Shown: positions 15,941-25,218 of the stretch, one piece after another
Numbering within the stretch: position 1 is the stretch's first letter
Layout: each line of letters begins with the position of its first letter
NCBI GenBank assembly: GCA_964623885.1
Contig: CAZUVM010000007.1
Span: 1 to 40,220 of the forward strand
DNA length: 40,220 nt
Reading direction: 5' to 3'
From: CAZUVM01 sp964623885
GTDB lineage: Bacteria > Verrucomicrobiota > Verrucomicrobiia > Limisphaerales > UBA8199
Position numbers and translations under genes: made by a program
Notes under the pieces: generated by a model
Database searches by the model: none
Seen by the model: only the letters and a program-made list of their open reading frames with translations
Told to the model about the DNA's origin: nothing

Positions 15941-16933
15941 ATGAGCAAATCACGCCTTGAATGGAAAGTCGGTCTCTTTGTGTTCATCGGCCTGGCCTTG
16001 CTGGCGGCGCTGCTGCTGGAGTTCAGCAAGGGCGTCACCTTCTTCCGCCCTACGTATACCATTTATCTCAGCTCGGAAAACCTCGGCGGCGGGCTAAAGC
16101 TGCGCGCGCAGGTCCTTATGGCCGGCGTCCAGATCGGCAGCGTCTCCGATATTAGCCTTTCTCCGGGAGGGACTAATGTGATCCTTGCACTGCGGATTTA
16201 CAGGAGCTACGAGATCCACACGGATGCGCGTTTCACGATCGAAACTTCTGGGTTCCTGGGCGACCAATATGTTTCCGTGCTGCCGACGCTCAATGCCGAC
16301 GGCGTATTCAAGGATGGAGGCATGGCGAGAACCGAGCCTTCTTTGAGCATCCAGGAAATGGCCCGCTCGGCAATGGGGTTCTTGAGCCGCGTGGACGAAA
16401 CCGTCAAGAAGCTCAACGACGCCCTGGAGGACATCAGCCGTGTCCTGCTGAACCCCGAAACCCTGACGAACCTTTCCATAACCGCCGCCAACCTGCGGCA
16501 GATGTCCGAACGTGCCAACGTAACTTTAGACGGCATCAATGCCTTTGTAGCGACAAATAGCCCCGTCCTGAGCGCATCCAGCACAAATCTGATGGCCTTT
16601 TCCGAGCGTATGAACCAGTTCGGCGTTGCGGTGAACGAGGTGATCGCGACCAATCGCCCGAGCATTGACGCGGCCGTAAAAAACATTGAATCCTCGTCCG
16701 AAGTGCTTAACAGTCTGGTTCGCGACGTGCAGGCCGGCAAAGGCTTCGCCGGAGAAGTGCTGAAAAACGACCGCATCAGCGCGAACCTCTCGCAAGTCGC
16801 CAGCAATTTGAGCATCACGACGAGCAACCTGAATCGCCTGGGTCTTTGGGGCATTCTTTGGCAACACAAGCCTCCGAAGACCAATTCCGCGCCTCAGCGG
16901 GCGTTGGAATCGCCCAAAACCAAAGGCGACTAA
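15941..16933 (+). CDS. mlaD: MlaD family MCE-domain protein
   Basis: A protein of 330 residues. One N-terminal membrane anchor (about 9-27, KVGLFVFIGLALLAALLLEF) is followed by the MCE beta-barrel domain at 35-115 (YTIYLSSENLGGGLKLRAQVLMAGVQIGSV, GFLGDQYVSV are the key parts). A long helical tail of about 200 residues follows, with repeated N-rich heptads (SITAANLRQMSERANVTLD) and a Pro-rich end. MCE proteins form hexameric rings that carry lipid between membranes; the extended helical tail is longer than in E. coli MlaD and resembles the tunnel-forming tails of larger MCE proteins. It belongs to the mlaE-mlaF unit. No mlaB or mlaC gene is adjacent. Confidence 0.88.
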   Translation: MSKSRLEWKVGLFVFIGLALLAALLLEFSKGVTFFRPTYTIYLSSENLGGGLKLRAQVLMAGVQIGSVSDISLSPGGTNVILALRIYRSYEIHTDARFTIETSGFLGDQYVSVLPTLNADGVFKDGGMARTEPSLSIQEMARSAMGFLSRVDETVKKLNDALEDISRVLLNPETLTNLSITAANLRQMSERANVTLDGINAFVATNSPVLSASSTNLMAFSERMNQFGVAVNEVIATNRPSIDAAVKNIESSSEVLNSLVRDVQAGKGFAGEVLKNDRISANLSQVASNLSITTSNLNRLGLWGILWQHKPPKTNSAPQRALESPKTKGD

Positions 16934-16953
16934 CTAATCAACTCCTCATCGCC

Positions 16954-18009
16954 ATGTCACTCTGGGTTATCCGTATCTTTTTCGTCGGGCTCTGTGTTGT
17001 GGGTGGTTACGCGGTCAGCCAGGTTCGGCCGGAATTTGTCAGCACCAGCCACAGCGGGTTAGTTGGCATGACAATAGGTTTCGGTTTCGGCTGGCTGTTG
17101 GTGGCGGTCGACGAAATGCTCAAGGGCTTTTCGCTGCGCGCGTTCTCAGCGACGACGTTTGGGCTGTTGCTCGGGACGGTGGTGGCGCTGCTGGTTGATC
17201 GCTCCGGGCTGTTCGAGAATGCCGATGATCCGCAACGCTGGCTGATTCGCCTGGGCTTGTTTTTGAGTTTTGGCTACATCGGCATTATCCTCGCCATGCG
17301 CAGCAACAAAGAGGATTTCTCGCTGATCATCCCCTACGTAAGGTTCGCGCCTCAGAACAAGCCCGATAACCTGCTGCTGCTGGATACCAGCGCGATCATC
17401 GATGGGCGCATCGCGGACCTCATCGAGGCCAACTTCCTCGAAGGCCTCATCGTTGTGCCGCGGTTCGTCTTGAAAGAACTGCAGCAAATTGCTGATTCCA
17501 ACGATCCGCTCAAGCGCTCTCGTGGCCGCCGCGGACTGGAAATTCTCAATCGTATCCAGCGCAACACACGCAACGAGGTGAAAATCCATGAGGGCGACTT
17601 TCCGGAGGAAAAGGAAGTCGATACCAAACTTGTCCGATTGGCCCGTAATCTAAGCGCCAAGCTTTACACCAATGATTATAACCTGGGCAAAATCGCCGAG
17701 CTCCAATCCGTCAACTACGTCAATCTCGGGGAGTTGGCCAAATCGATGCGCACGGTGGTCCTGCCTGGCGAGGCGCTCTCGTTGCGTCTGGTCCGTGAAG
17801 GCAAAGACAAAGGGCAGGCGGTGGGATATCTGCCGGATGGGACCATGGTGGTCGTGAACCAGGCCGCGGCGTATGTTGGACAACAGGCCGAGGTGCAGGT
17901 CGTGAGCAACATCCAAACTGGCGCCGGCATCATCATCTTTGCCGATCTCAGACATGTTGCGCCACAAGCCGATGCGCGCCGCCGCGAGGAAGCGGAATCC
18001 AAGAGCTGA
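16954..18009 (+). CDS. membrane PIN/TRAM domain protein (YacL-like)
   Basis: A protein of 351 residues starting at ATG 16954, 20 bp after mlaD; longer in-frame starts would overlap mlaD and lack a membrane segment. Four membrane helices (about 5-22, 36-52, 66-82, 99-115) precede a PIN nuclease-like domain from about 138 (LLLLDTSAIIDGRIADLIEA, with acidic Asp144 and Asp150, then LYTNDYNLGKIAEL). A TRAM RNA-binding domain follows at about 285-345 (GEALSLRLVREGKDKGQAVGYL, VEVQVVSN-like strands). The arrangement matches the YacL/PilT-N-TRAM family, membrane-bound putative RNases. The substrate is unknown. Its position suggests cotranscription with the Mla genes, but no functional link is known. 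Confidence 0.87.
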   Translation: MSLWVIRIFFVGLCVVGGYAVSQVRPEFVSTSHSGLVGMTIGFGFGWLLVAVDEMLKGFSLRAFSATTFGLLLGTVVALLVDRSGLFENADDPQRWLIRLGLFLSFGYIGIILAMRSNKEDFSLIIPYVRFAPQNKPDNLLLLDTSAIIDGRIADLIEANFLEGLIVVPRFVLKELQQIADSNDPLKRSRGRRGLEILNRIQRNTRNEVKIHEGDFPEEKEVDTKLVRLARNLSAKLYTNDYNLGKIAELQSVNYVNLGELAKSMRTVVLPGEALSLRLVREGKDKGQAVGYLPDGTMVVVNQAAAYVGQQAEVQVVSNIQTGAGIIIFADLRHVAPQADARRREEAESKS

Positions 18010-18061
18010 ACTTTTGTTGACCTTGGTTTGGTATACCCATTGACTCATTCTCCGCGACCCA

Positions 18062-19468
18062 GTGTCTTCTCTCCTCAAACTCAAAAAGCTTCTGCCTTCG
18101 GGAGAGCTCAGTTTCGATCCCGTTGTCCTCGCCGCCCATGCGGGCGATAAATGGTTCGCGACGCACATGCCGCAAGTGGTCGCGTTGCCGCGGTCCACAA
18201 AATCAGTCGCGACCTTGCTTCGCTTCGCGAATCGACATCGAATTCCGGTCACTGCCCGCGGTGCCGGCCACGGCTATGTGGGCGGTAGCGTACCAGCGCG
18301 GGGTGGGGTGGTCCTTTCTCTCGCCCGGATGAATCGTATTAAGGAGATCAACGCCTCTGATTTTGTTGCCATAGTCCAGGCCGGTGCAAATACGCAGAGA
18401 ATCCAGGAGGCGGCCGAGAAGCGTGGCCTTTTTTACCCGCCCGATCCCGCCAGCCGAAAAGAAACCGCGATCGGTGGCAACATCGCGACAAACGCTGGTG
18501 GCCCGCGATGCCTCAAATACGGAGTTACGCGCGATTACGTTCTCGGCCTTGAAGTCGTCCTGGCAGACGGCACGGTGCTGCGCCTGGGAGGGCGCGCGCA
18601 CAAAAACAAAACCGGGTTTGAACTGCACCGGCTGTTTGTGGGCTCGGAAGGCCTGCTGGGTGTCATCACGGAAGCCACGTTGAAGCTGCTGCCTTTGCCG
18701 CCGTTTCGCGCGTGTCTGTCTATCGGGTTCAATTCAATGCGCGACGCCATTCGCGCGCTGCATAGCATACTTGGAGCAGGCTTTCTCCCAGCCGCGCTGG
18801 AACTCGCCGATTCGTTCACGCTTGCCGCGGCTTACAAGCGCGTTTCGAAACTCACCAGTTCAGGCGCTCCAGCCTCCCTTACCCACTCGGTCGCTGATCT
18901 GCGGGATTGCCAAGCCCATCTCATTGTCGAACTCGACGGTCAGGCGCGTTCCGTCCAGGGTGAGGTCGTTCAGGTGGAAAAACTGGTCGCACCACACAAG
19001 CCGGTTTTTGTGAAAAGGGGACTTGGTGCTGCCAAGTGCGAAGAGATTTGGCAAATCCGGCGCGAGTTTTCATACGGCCTGCGCGACACCGGTCTGACGA
19101 AGCTCAACGAGGATATCGTGGTGCCGCGCGGCCGGCTTGAAGACCTGTTTGCATTCGCGGGTCGCCTGCAGAAGAAGCATGACCTGGCGGTCGCCTGCTT
19201 TGGCCACGCCGGTGACGGTAACATCCACACCAACATCATGGTTAATTTCAAAAAATCGGGCGCCGAAGAGCGTAGTCGAGCTGCGCTCGATGAGCTTTTT
19301 ACGCAGGTGCTGGCGTGGGGGGGAGCAATTACCGGCGAGCATGGCATCGGCCTGGCTAAGAAGCCTTGGTGGTCACAAGCGGTTTCCGCTGAAGTTCGCG
19401 CGCTTCATGACCGCATAAAAGTAACGCTCGATCCGCGCCGTATTCTAAACCCCGGAAAGTTTGTTTAA
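18062..19468 (+). CDS. FAD-linked oxidase, GlcD-like (glycolate/D-lactate type)
   Basis: A flavoprotein of 468 residues. The N-terminal PCMH FAD-binding domain (about 40-215) has TARGAGHGYVGGSVPARGGVV, AGANTQRIQEAAEKRGLFYPPDPAS and AIGGNIATNAGGPRCLKYG as its hallmark parts. The C-terminal FAD-oxidase domain (about 220-466) carries GHAGDGNIHTN and GEHGIGLAKK. It should oxidise a 2-hydroxy acid such as glycolate or D-lactate; the exact substrate cannot be told from sequence. It starts with GTG at 18062. The glcE and glcF partners of glycolate oxidase are absent, so it may act alone like FAD-dependent D-lactate dehydrogenases. It is a cytoplasmic or membrane-associated enzyme, 52 bp after the PIN/TRAM gene. 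Confidence 0.85.
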   Translation: MSSLLKLKKLLPSGELSFDPVVLAAHAGDKWFATHMPQVVALPRSTKSVATLLRFANRHRIPVTARGAGHGYVGGSVPARGGVVLSLARMNRIKEINASDFVAIVQAGANTQRIQEAAEKRGLFYPPDPASRKETAIGGNIATNAGGPRCLKYGVTRDYVLGLEVVLADGTVLRLGGRAHKNKTGFELHRLFVGSEGLLGVITEATLKLLPLPPFRACLSIGFNSMRDAIRALHSILGAGFLPAALELADSFTLAAAYKRVSKLTSSGAPASLTHSVADLRDCQAHLIVELDGQARSVQGEVVQVEKLVAPHKPVFVKRGLGAAKCEEIWQIRREFSYGLRDTGLTKLNEDIVVPRGRLEDLFAFAGRLQKKHDLAVACFGHAGDGNIHTNIMVNFKKSGAEERSRAALDELFTQVLAWGGAITGEHGIGLAKKPWWSQAVSAEVRALHDRIKVTLDPRRILNPGKFV

Positions 19469-19540
19469 GTAGTGGTGGGGAAATGCTGCCGACGCGCGCC
19501 ATCCCGGTCACAGCGGCGGCGATGGTGCGTGCGGAGAGAT

Positions 19541-19559
19541 GCGACAGGGGACCGGTCGC
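19541..19559. repeat. 19-nt hairpin after the TolB-like gene, family copy B
   Basis: Stem GCGACAGG/CCGGTCGC with loop GGA and one A-G mismatch, 8 nt downstream of the TolB-like stop on the minus strand. It matches 12885-12903 plus the following GCTC, with a G-C pair replaced by C-G (19545 with 19555). It lies in the convergent gap between the GlcD-like and TolB-like genes. Confidence 0.65.
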
Positions 19560-19567
19560 GCTCATAC

Positions 19568-21136
19568 TCAGCGGATCAGTTCGTAGCTGACAAAGGCCAG
19601 TTGTTTGCTGTCCGGCGACCACGAGGAGACGTTGATGGTGCCTTGGCCGCCAAATAATCGGGCCAAATCCTGGATGGCCCCGCCCCCAAGCGGCATCAGT
19701 CGCAGTCGGACTTCCTGATTGGCCGGGTGACCGCTGACGCCTTTTTCGTAGGTCAGAAACACCAACCATTTGCCGTCAGGAGACGGGTGAGGAAACCAAT
19801 TGTTGAACTCATCCGACGTGATCTGTTCCTGCTGCGAGCCGTCTGCTCTCATTCGCCAGATTTGCATACTCCCGCTGCGTTCGGAATTGAAGTAGATGAA
19901 TTTACCGTCGGCGGTGTAATCAGGGCCATCGTCCAGACCTTGAGCGGTCGTCAGGCGAGTCTCCTCCCCGCCGGCGGCGGGCATGGTATAAATATCGAAT
20001 TCACGATTCCGCTCGGCGCAGTAGGCAATGGTCGAGCCATCCGGTGACCAGCCATGCCAGTAGGAAGGCCCCAGTTTGGTTAGCTGATGCGGCGTTCCGC
20101 CGTTAGCCGGCAGCACATAAATGAGGGATTTGCCTTCCCGAGACTGGTCACTGATGGCAAGCGAGGTGCCGTCGGGAGAAAAGCCGTGATCGTTGTTGCA
20201 GCGATTCGCAAATCCTGTGTCGAGCACCTTCGGGTCGCCGCCGCCGACCGGCAGGGTATGAATGTGGCCATTCGCGTTAAACAGAAGCGACTTGCCGTCG
20301 CGCGACCAGTTCGGTGCTTCGATATGATTGGTGGTGTAATAGACGACGCGACGGTCCTTTGAATTTATCGGAACGATTTCGAGTGCGCAGTGCAAAACCG
20401 GTGTCTTCGTTCGATCAGCGGCCAGGGGTTGTAGCTCCACGTTCGTGAATCGCGCTCGTTCCAGCGCCTGGTCGTCGTGAGCACAAACACCGAGCCCAAC
20501 ATAAACCGGGTCGGTGAATGGCAGCCTAATGAATGCGCCGCCCGGCCCCAGCTTTTGGGTTGCATTGGCACTGCCGGTTTCGGCTAACTTGATAAAGAAC
20601 GTGTTGTCTTGTCGCTCAATTCCAACACGAGCCGGCTGGCTTACGTTGGCCTCGATCTCATGCGTCAGACCGCCTTTAGCATCACGAAATTGCAACGAGG
20701 TCAATCCATTGCCGTGGACTGCAATGTCGACGTAAGCCGACTCGGGGCTAAGGTCCTGGCGAATGAGCAAGCAGGCCTTGCGATGGGCATTGCCGCCCGT
20801 TCCGAGCCATTCGATGCCTGCTTGCAAGGAAAAATCGCCGCTCAGACGTTTCCAAACAAAATGAAACGAGTCGTTCGTGAACCACATGTTGGCGCCGCCG
20901 CCCGCAATCTCGTAGGAACCGCCGGAGAGATTGAAATCAACTGAACCTGAGTGCGCGGGATGACCAATTTCAGTCTCGGCTTCAAACAAGCCCAAGCTGG
21001 CGCCGCGACCTGCGCCATTATGAGCCGCTGCCAGGAGGACTGCGCAAAAGAGCAGATTGCGCCAAAATAGCTGCCTGATCCGGTGTACTCCGCCCGGTTT
21101 CAGGGCTGTCTGTGAGCAGGGGACAGTGCGTTTCAT
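19568..21136 (-). CDS. secreted TolB-like PD40 beta-propeller protein
   Basis: A protein of 522 residues. A basic N-terminus and a hydrophobic segment around 27-42 (RNLLFCAVLLAAAHNGA) suggest export. Residues 50-225 form a concanavalin-like or DUF1349-type domain (FHFVWKRLSGDFSLQAGIEWLG, AYVDIAVHGNG, YVGLGVCAHDDQALERARFTNVEL are key stretches). Residues 250-520 are PD40 blades with repeated DGKSLLFNANGHI, SPDGTSLAISDQ, SPDGSTIAYCAERNREFDIYTM and TADGKFIYFNSERSG. The role is probably binding, possibly of a polysaccharide, rather than the TolB-Pal function, since no tol genes are adjacent. It is divergent from the IPT-repeat gene. Confidence 0.78.
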   Translation of the reverse strand: MKRTVPCSQTALKPGGVHRIRQLFWRNLLFCAVLLAAAHNGAGRGASLGLFEAETEIGHPAHSGSVDFNLSGGSYEIAGGGANMWFTNDSFHFVWKRLSGDFSLQAGIEWLGTGGNAHRKACLLIRQDLSPESAYVDIAVHGNGLTSLQFRDAKGGLTHEIEANVSQPARVGIERQDNTFFIKLAETGSANATQKLGPGGAFIRLPFTDPVYVGLGVCAHDDQALERARFTNVELQPLAADRTKTPVLHCALEIVPINSKDRRVVYYTTNHIEAPNWSRDGKSLLFNANGHIHTLPVGGGDPKVLDTGFANRCNNDHGFSPDGTSLAISDQSREGKSLIYVLPANGGTPHQLTKLGPSYWHGWSPDGSTIAYCAERNREFDIYTMPAAGGEETRLTTAQGLDDGPDYTADGKFIYFNSERSGSMQIWRMRADGSQQEQITSDEFNNWFPHPSPDGKWLVFLTYEKGVSGHPANQEVRLRLMPLGGGAIQDLARLFGGQGTINVSSWSPDSKQLAFVSYELIR

Positions 21137-21331
21137 TCCGGCAGGTTTAGCACGCGCAGTTTAGGAAGGACACGGAAAATTTTGACGACAAGCATGCCTA
21201 AAAATTTGTGCAAACGCTCACACAATGACAAGCAACAGACCACGTCGAGCTTGCTTTTGGATGCGAGTCTGCTATCCCTTTTCTTGATTGACTCAGTAAA
21301 GTACGTGGCGCACGCGCCTCCTAAAAGAAGT

Positions 21332-23677
21332 ATGAACCATAGTTCCGTTTTAAGGCATGTTGCGCTGTTTTGGTGTTGTTGCGGCTTCCCGGTTTGGGCC
21401 GTCCAGCCGATTATTGACAGCTTCTCACCGGAGGTTGGCGCGGCGGGCGACAAGATCAACGTTTACGGAAGTGGTTTCAACCAGGCCAATATTCACCTTT
21501 ATTTCTGGCAAAACGTGACTCCCGCTTTTGTTGTAATCAGCGACACCCAAATTCAGGCCACAGTACCTTCGGGCATTGGAACGGGACCGCTGGGCGTTCA
21601 GTTGGGGACGGGCTCAATTGGCTATACGACGGACGATTTTCTTCCGATCGGTTCGGGGCCTTATATTTCCAGTGTCTCTCCGACCTTCGGGGCGACGAAC
21701 GATACCGGCATTTTCATTAGTGGCGTGCACTTGACCAACGCGTTATCAGTCACGTTTGGAGGAGTTGCCGCAGGGCCGCCCAGCCGTTCGGCGGACGGGT
21801 ATAGCCTGACCGTGACGGTGCCGTACGGCGCCAAAAGCGGTCCGGTGGCGGTGACAAGTTCTGGTGGTGGCGTGAGCAACGGTCCAAACTTTCTGGTCAT
21901 TGGCCCGGGCCCGTACATCACTGGGTTCACGCCGGTCACCGGTGGGGCGGGAACCGTCGTTAATGTGAGTGGAAGGTTTTTTACCGGGGTGACCAGCGTT
22001 AAGTTTAACGGGGTGCCTGGCAGCAACCTTTTCGTCCAAGGCGATTCCGCGCTGCAAATCACCGCGCCGGCAAACGTGGCGACTGGTCCAATATCGGCGC
22101 TGGGCACACTCGGCACTAACACTACGATTACGAACTTCTTCGTGCCGCCGGCAGTCACCGGAATGGTGCCAGGCACAGGTCGGTCTGGTACCAACGTTAT
22201 CCTGATGGGCACAAGCCTTTCGAATACTTATTCGGTCACGTTCAACGGAATGGCGGCCGCGAGCTTCACTGTGTTGAGTAATACGGCCATTCAAGCCACC
22301 GTCCCAAACGGGGCAAGCGACGGGCTTATGCGCGTGATTGCGCCCGCCGGCTCGGCCTTTTCCCCAAGCAATTTCATCGTCCAGCCGACCGTATTTGGTT
22401 TCTCGCCGAATTTCGGCATTCCCGGCGTCAGTAGCATTACTATCACAGGCGCGAATTTTAATGTTGGCACCCCGATGGTCCGGTTCAATGGAACTCAAGC
22501 GACATCGATTAGCGGAGTCAGCTTCGGCCAATTGACGGCAACCGTGCCGACGGGGGCCACGACCGGTCCGATCAGTGTTTCGACGGTGGACGGGAGTCAT
22601 ACCAATTCGGCCTTGTTTTACGTGCCGGCCACGATCGTCAGTTTTAGCCCAACGAACAGTCCGCCCGGCACCACGGTCATCCTGAGCGGCCAAAACTTTC
22701 TCGGCGCCTCGGCCGTGACTTTCAACGGGACTTCTGCCTCGTTTACTCCGCCGACAAACAACACGACCTTGATATGCATAGTGCCGACCAATTTCGTTAC
22801 TGGACCGATCTCAGTGACGGTGCCGGCTGGAACGGTCAGTAGCAGTGCCCTATTCTACGCTGCTCCCATTATTACCAATTTCGTTCCCACACATGGTTTG
22901 CCAGGCACGAATGTGGCCATTACTGGGCAAAGTTTTCTGGGAACCAAGCGTGTGCTTTTCAACGGCACCAACTCGACGATTGTTTCAGTCAGCAACACCC
23001 AAATCGTGGCCACAGTACCGCCGGGAGCACAGACCGGCCCGATCACCGTCGAAGCGCCGGCCGGGACGAATACGACGGTTGCCAATTTCCTGCTCGATTA
23101 CACCAGCGACGTCACTGCGTACGGAAGCGCCGCCCCTGAGCCGGTCACCCAGAGCAGTAACCTGGTCTACACAATCGTTTTTGGGAATGCCGGACCCTGG
23201 GATGCGCCGAATCTGCGCTGGACTAACCTGCTCTCCAGCTCGGTGGACTTTGTGAATGCTTCGGTGACCGCGGGCACTTGGGCGACAAACGGAAGCACGA
23301 TATTTGGCAGCCTCGGAACGCTGGCAAACCAAAGCACGATAACTCTGACCATTACTGTGAGGCCACATAGCTCGGGTATCATTGCCGATTACGCTACGGT
23401 CACCAGTGATAATCCGGATCCTAACCCGGCTAACAATACGTTCACTACTGTAAGCACGGTTCAACCGTTGGCGCTGCTTTCTATCCGACTCATGACGAAT
23501 CAGATCCGGGTGTCCTGGCCGTCCGCGTTGTCCAATTACGTTCTCGAGTCGAGATATCTCCTCACGCCGCCAGATTCCTGGTCGAGCAACGCCGGCACTT
23601 CGACCCTGGCCGGCAGCATTCGCTACGTCCTTGAGCCGGTGACGAATTCGGCCAAGTACTATCGCCTGCGCAAGTAA
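21332..23677 (+). CDS. large secreted IPT/TIG-repeat protein with DUF11 domain
   Basis: A protein of about 781 residues from ATG 21332, chosen because a signal peptide (SSVLRHVALFWCCCGFPVWA) follows at once; the longer frame from 21182 adds 50 residues unlike a signal peptide. About seven IPT/TIG immunoglobulin-like repeats of 80 residues each follow, each with a pattern like FSPEVGAAGDKINVYGSGF, VTFGGVAA and IQATVPSG. Then comes a DUF11-type domain (VTQSSNLVYTIVFGNAGPWDAP, then ATVTSDNPDPNPANNTF) and a C-terminal sandwich (IRVSWPSALSNYVLESRYLL). It is a surface or extracellular adhesin-like structural protein with no catalytic site. It probably stands alone as a transcription unit. Confidence 0.85.
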   Translation: MNHSSVLRHVALFWCCCGFPVWAVQPIIDSFSPEVGAAGDKINVYGSGFNQANIHLYFWQNVTPAFVVISDTQIQATVPSGIGTGPLGVQLGTGSIGYTTDDFLPIGSGPYISSVSPTFGATNDTGIFISGVHLTNALSVTFGGVAAGPPSRSADGYSLTVTVPYGAKSGPVAVTSSGGGVSNGPNFLVIGPGPYITGFTPVTGGAGTVVNVSGRFFTGVTSVKFNGVPGSNLFVQGDSALQITAPANVATGPISALGTLGTNTTITNFFVPPAVTGMVPGTGRSGTNVILMGTSLSNTYSVTFNGMAAASFTVLSNTAIQATVPNGASDGLMRVIAPAGSAFSPSNFIVQPTVFGFSPNFGIPGVSSITITGANFNVGTPMVRFNGTQATSISGVSFGQLTATVPTGATTGPISVSTVDGSHTNSALFYVPATIVSFSPTNSPPGTTVILSGQNFLGASAVTFNGTSASFTPPTNNTTLICIVPTNFVTGPISVTVPAGTVSSSALFYAAPIITNFVPTHGLPGTNVAITGQSFLGTKRVLFNGTNSTIVSVSNTQIVATVPPGAQTGPITVEAPAGTNTTVANFLLDYTSDVTAYGSAAPEPVTQSSNLVYTIVFGNAGPWDAPNLRWTNLLSSSVDFVNASVTAGTWATNGSTIFGSLGTLANQSTITLTITVRPHSSGIIADYATVTSDNPDPNPANNTFTTVSTVQPLALLSIRLMTNQIRVSWPSALSNYVLESRYLLTPPDSWSSNAGTSTLAGSIRYVLEPVTNSAKYYRLRK

Positions 23678-23795
23678 GCACAGCACAACGCGAAGCCGGG
23701 ACTTTCTGCCTAATCTCTTCTCGGCTTGCGGGCGCGGGTGGGGGAGCTAGAGTGTTTTCCACGAAGCCAAAACGTCCTGGCTCTGCTTAGTTTCC

Positions 23796-25217
23796 ATGCC
23801 TTACGAGAAAACAGACACGGCGCAAAAGGCGCTCCAAATTAACTTGGATGCCCGGCGCTACGGCACGTTCGCCGAGATAGGCGCGGGGCAGGAGGTGGCG
23901 CGGTGGTTTTTCCGCGTGGGCGGCGCGGCCAAGACGGTAGCCAAAACCATCTCCGCGTACGACATGGCAGTTAGCGATGCGATTTACGGCCCCACGGAGC
24001 GTTATGTAAGCCGGCGTCGTCTGAAGGCAATGCTCGATTACGAGTACGACCTGCTGCTGGAGCGGCTCGATGAAAAACGCGGTGGGACCACCGCCTTTTT
24101 CGCTTTCGCCAACACGGTGGCTACGCGCAAAGAGGAAGGAAACGGCTGGCTGGGCATCAAGTTCCAGGCCGAGCCGGGCGCGGATCCCTCCGAGATCTAC
24201 CTGCATGTGCGGATGCTGGACAAAGAGAATTTTCGGCAGCAGGAAGCTCTGGGGGTCATGGGGGTGAATTTAATTCACGGCACGTTTTACCTGCACCGGG
24301 ACCAGGATGCACTGATTCGATCGCTGCTGGACAACCTAACCTGGGAACGCGTTGAGGCGGACATGATCCGGTTTGCAGGTCCGGCGTTCACTGGAGTCGA
24401 TAATCGGCTGATGGCGCTGCAACTGGTGCGCGAAGGTCTGACTGAAGCGGCGATGTTCACAGCACAAGGGGAAGCGATTCAATGGGCGGAAGTGTTGTAC
24501 AATAAGCCGGTGATGGTGCAGCGCGGCAGCTTCCGACCCGTTACGAAGGCTAGCCTCGATGTGTTGGAACGCGGACTCGAGCAATTCATCCAGGAACCGG
24601 AACTGAAAGGTGAGGCGCCGGTGGTGCTGATGGAAATGACACTGCGCCATCTGACTACAGGCGGAATCATTGATGCGGAAGATTTCCTGCATCGAGCCGA
24701 AATGCTGCGGGCCTTGGGACAAACCGTTCTCGTGTCGAATTTCCGCCGATTTCATCGGCTGGCGTCGTATTTGTCGCGCTACACCAATCGTCCACTGGGA
24801 ATCGCACTCGGCGCCTCGAATCTAAGTGAGATCTTTGATGAGAGCTTTTACAACGAAAGCGAGGGAGGCATGCTTGGAGGATTGGGCCAGCTTTTTAAGA
24901 ATCCCTCGCGCCTTTACGTCTATCCCCATCTCGACCTGGAATCCGGCCAACTCATTACCACGGAGAATTATCCTGTCGCGCCGCACTTGAAACACCTCTA
25001 TGCGCACCTGCTGGAGAACCGATACGTCCAGCCGATTCGCAAGTACAGCACCGAGCTGGTCCGTATCCGCCGGCGCGAAGTCCTGGCCAGTCTTGAAGCG
25101 GGAGACGGCGCCTGGGAGCAGTGGGTTCCGGAGCCGATTGTGGCCGTGATCAAACGCGACCGGCTATTTGGGTACCAGGAAACGCAGAAGACGGCGGTTG
25201 CGGGAAAGAGCGTCTAA
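23796..25217 (+). CDS. conserved protein of unknown function
   Basis: A protein of 473 residues that I recognise as a conserved bacterial type but cannot assign to a function. It lacks a signal peptide and membrane segments, so it is cytoplasmic. The N-terminal part is well conserved in style (YGTFAEIGAGQEVARWFFRVGGAA, then TISAYDMAVSDAIYGP and RYVSRRRLKAMLDYEYDLL). The middle contains LGVMGVNLIHG and EADMIRFAGPAF, and the rest is mixed alpha/beta with FRRFHRLASYLSRYTNRPLGIALG near 330. No Walker, Rossmann or metal motif is obvious. The start ATG at 23796 is the first in frame. Its stop is one base from the stop of the convergent zinc-ribbon bactofilin gene. Confidence 0.75.
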   Translation: MPYEKTDTAQKALQINLDARRYGTFAEIGAGQEVARWFFRVGGAAKTVAKTISAYDMAVSDAIYGPTERYVSRRRLKAMLDYEYDLLLERLDEKRGGTTAFFAFANTVATRKEEGNGWLGIKFQAEPGADPSEIYLHVRMLDKENFRQQEALGVMGVNLIHGTFYLHRDQDALIRSLLDNLTWERVEADMIRFAGPAFTGVDNRLMALQLVREGLTEAAMFTAQGEAIQWAEVLYNKPVMVQRGSFRPVTKASLDVLERGLEQFIQEPELKGEAPVVLMEMTLRHLTTGGIIDAEDFLHRAEMLRALGQTVLVSNFRRFHRLASYLSRYTNRPLGIALGASNLSEIFDESFYNESEGGMLGGLGQLFKNPSRLYVYPHLDLESGQLITTENYPVAPHLKHLYAHLLENRYVQPIRKYSTELVRIRRREVLASLEAGDGAWEQWVPEPIVAVIKRDRLFGYQETQKTAVAGKSV

Positions 25218-25218
25218 A

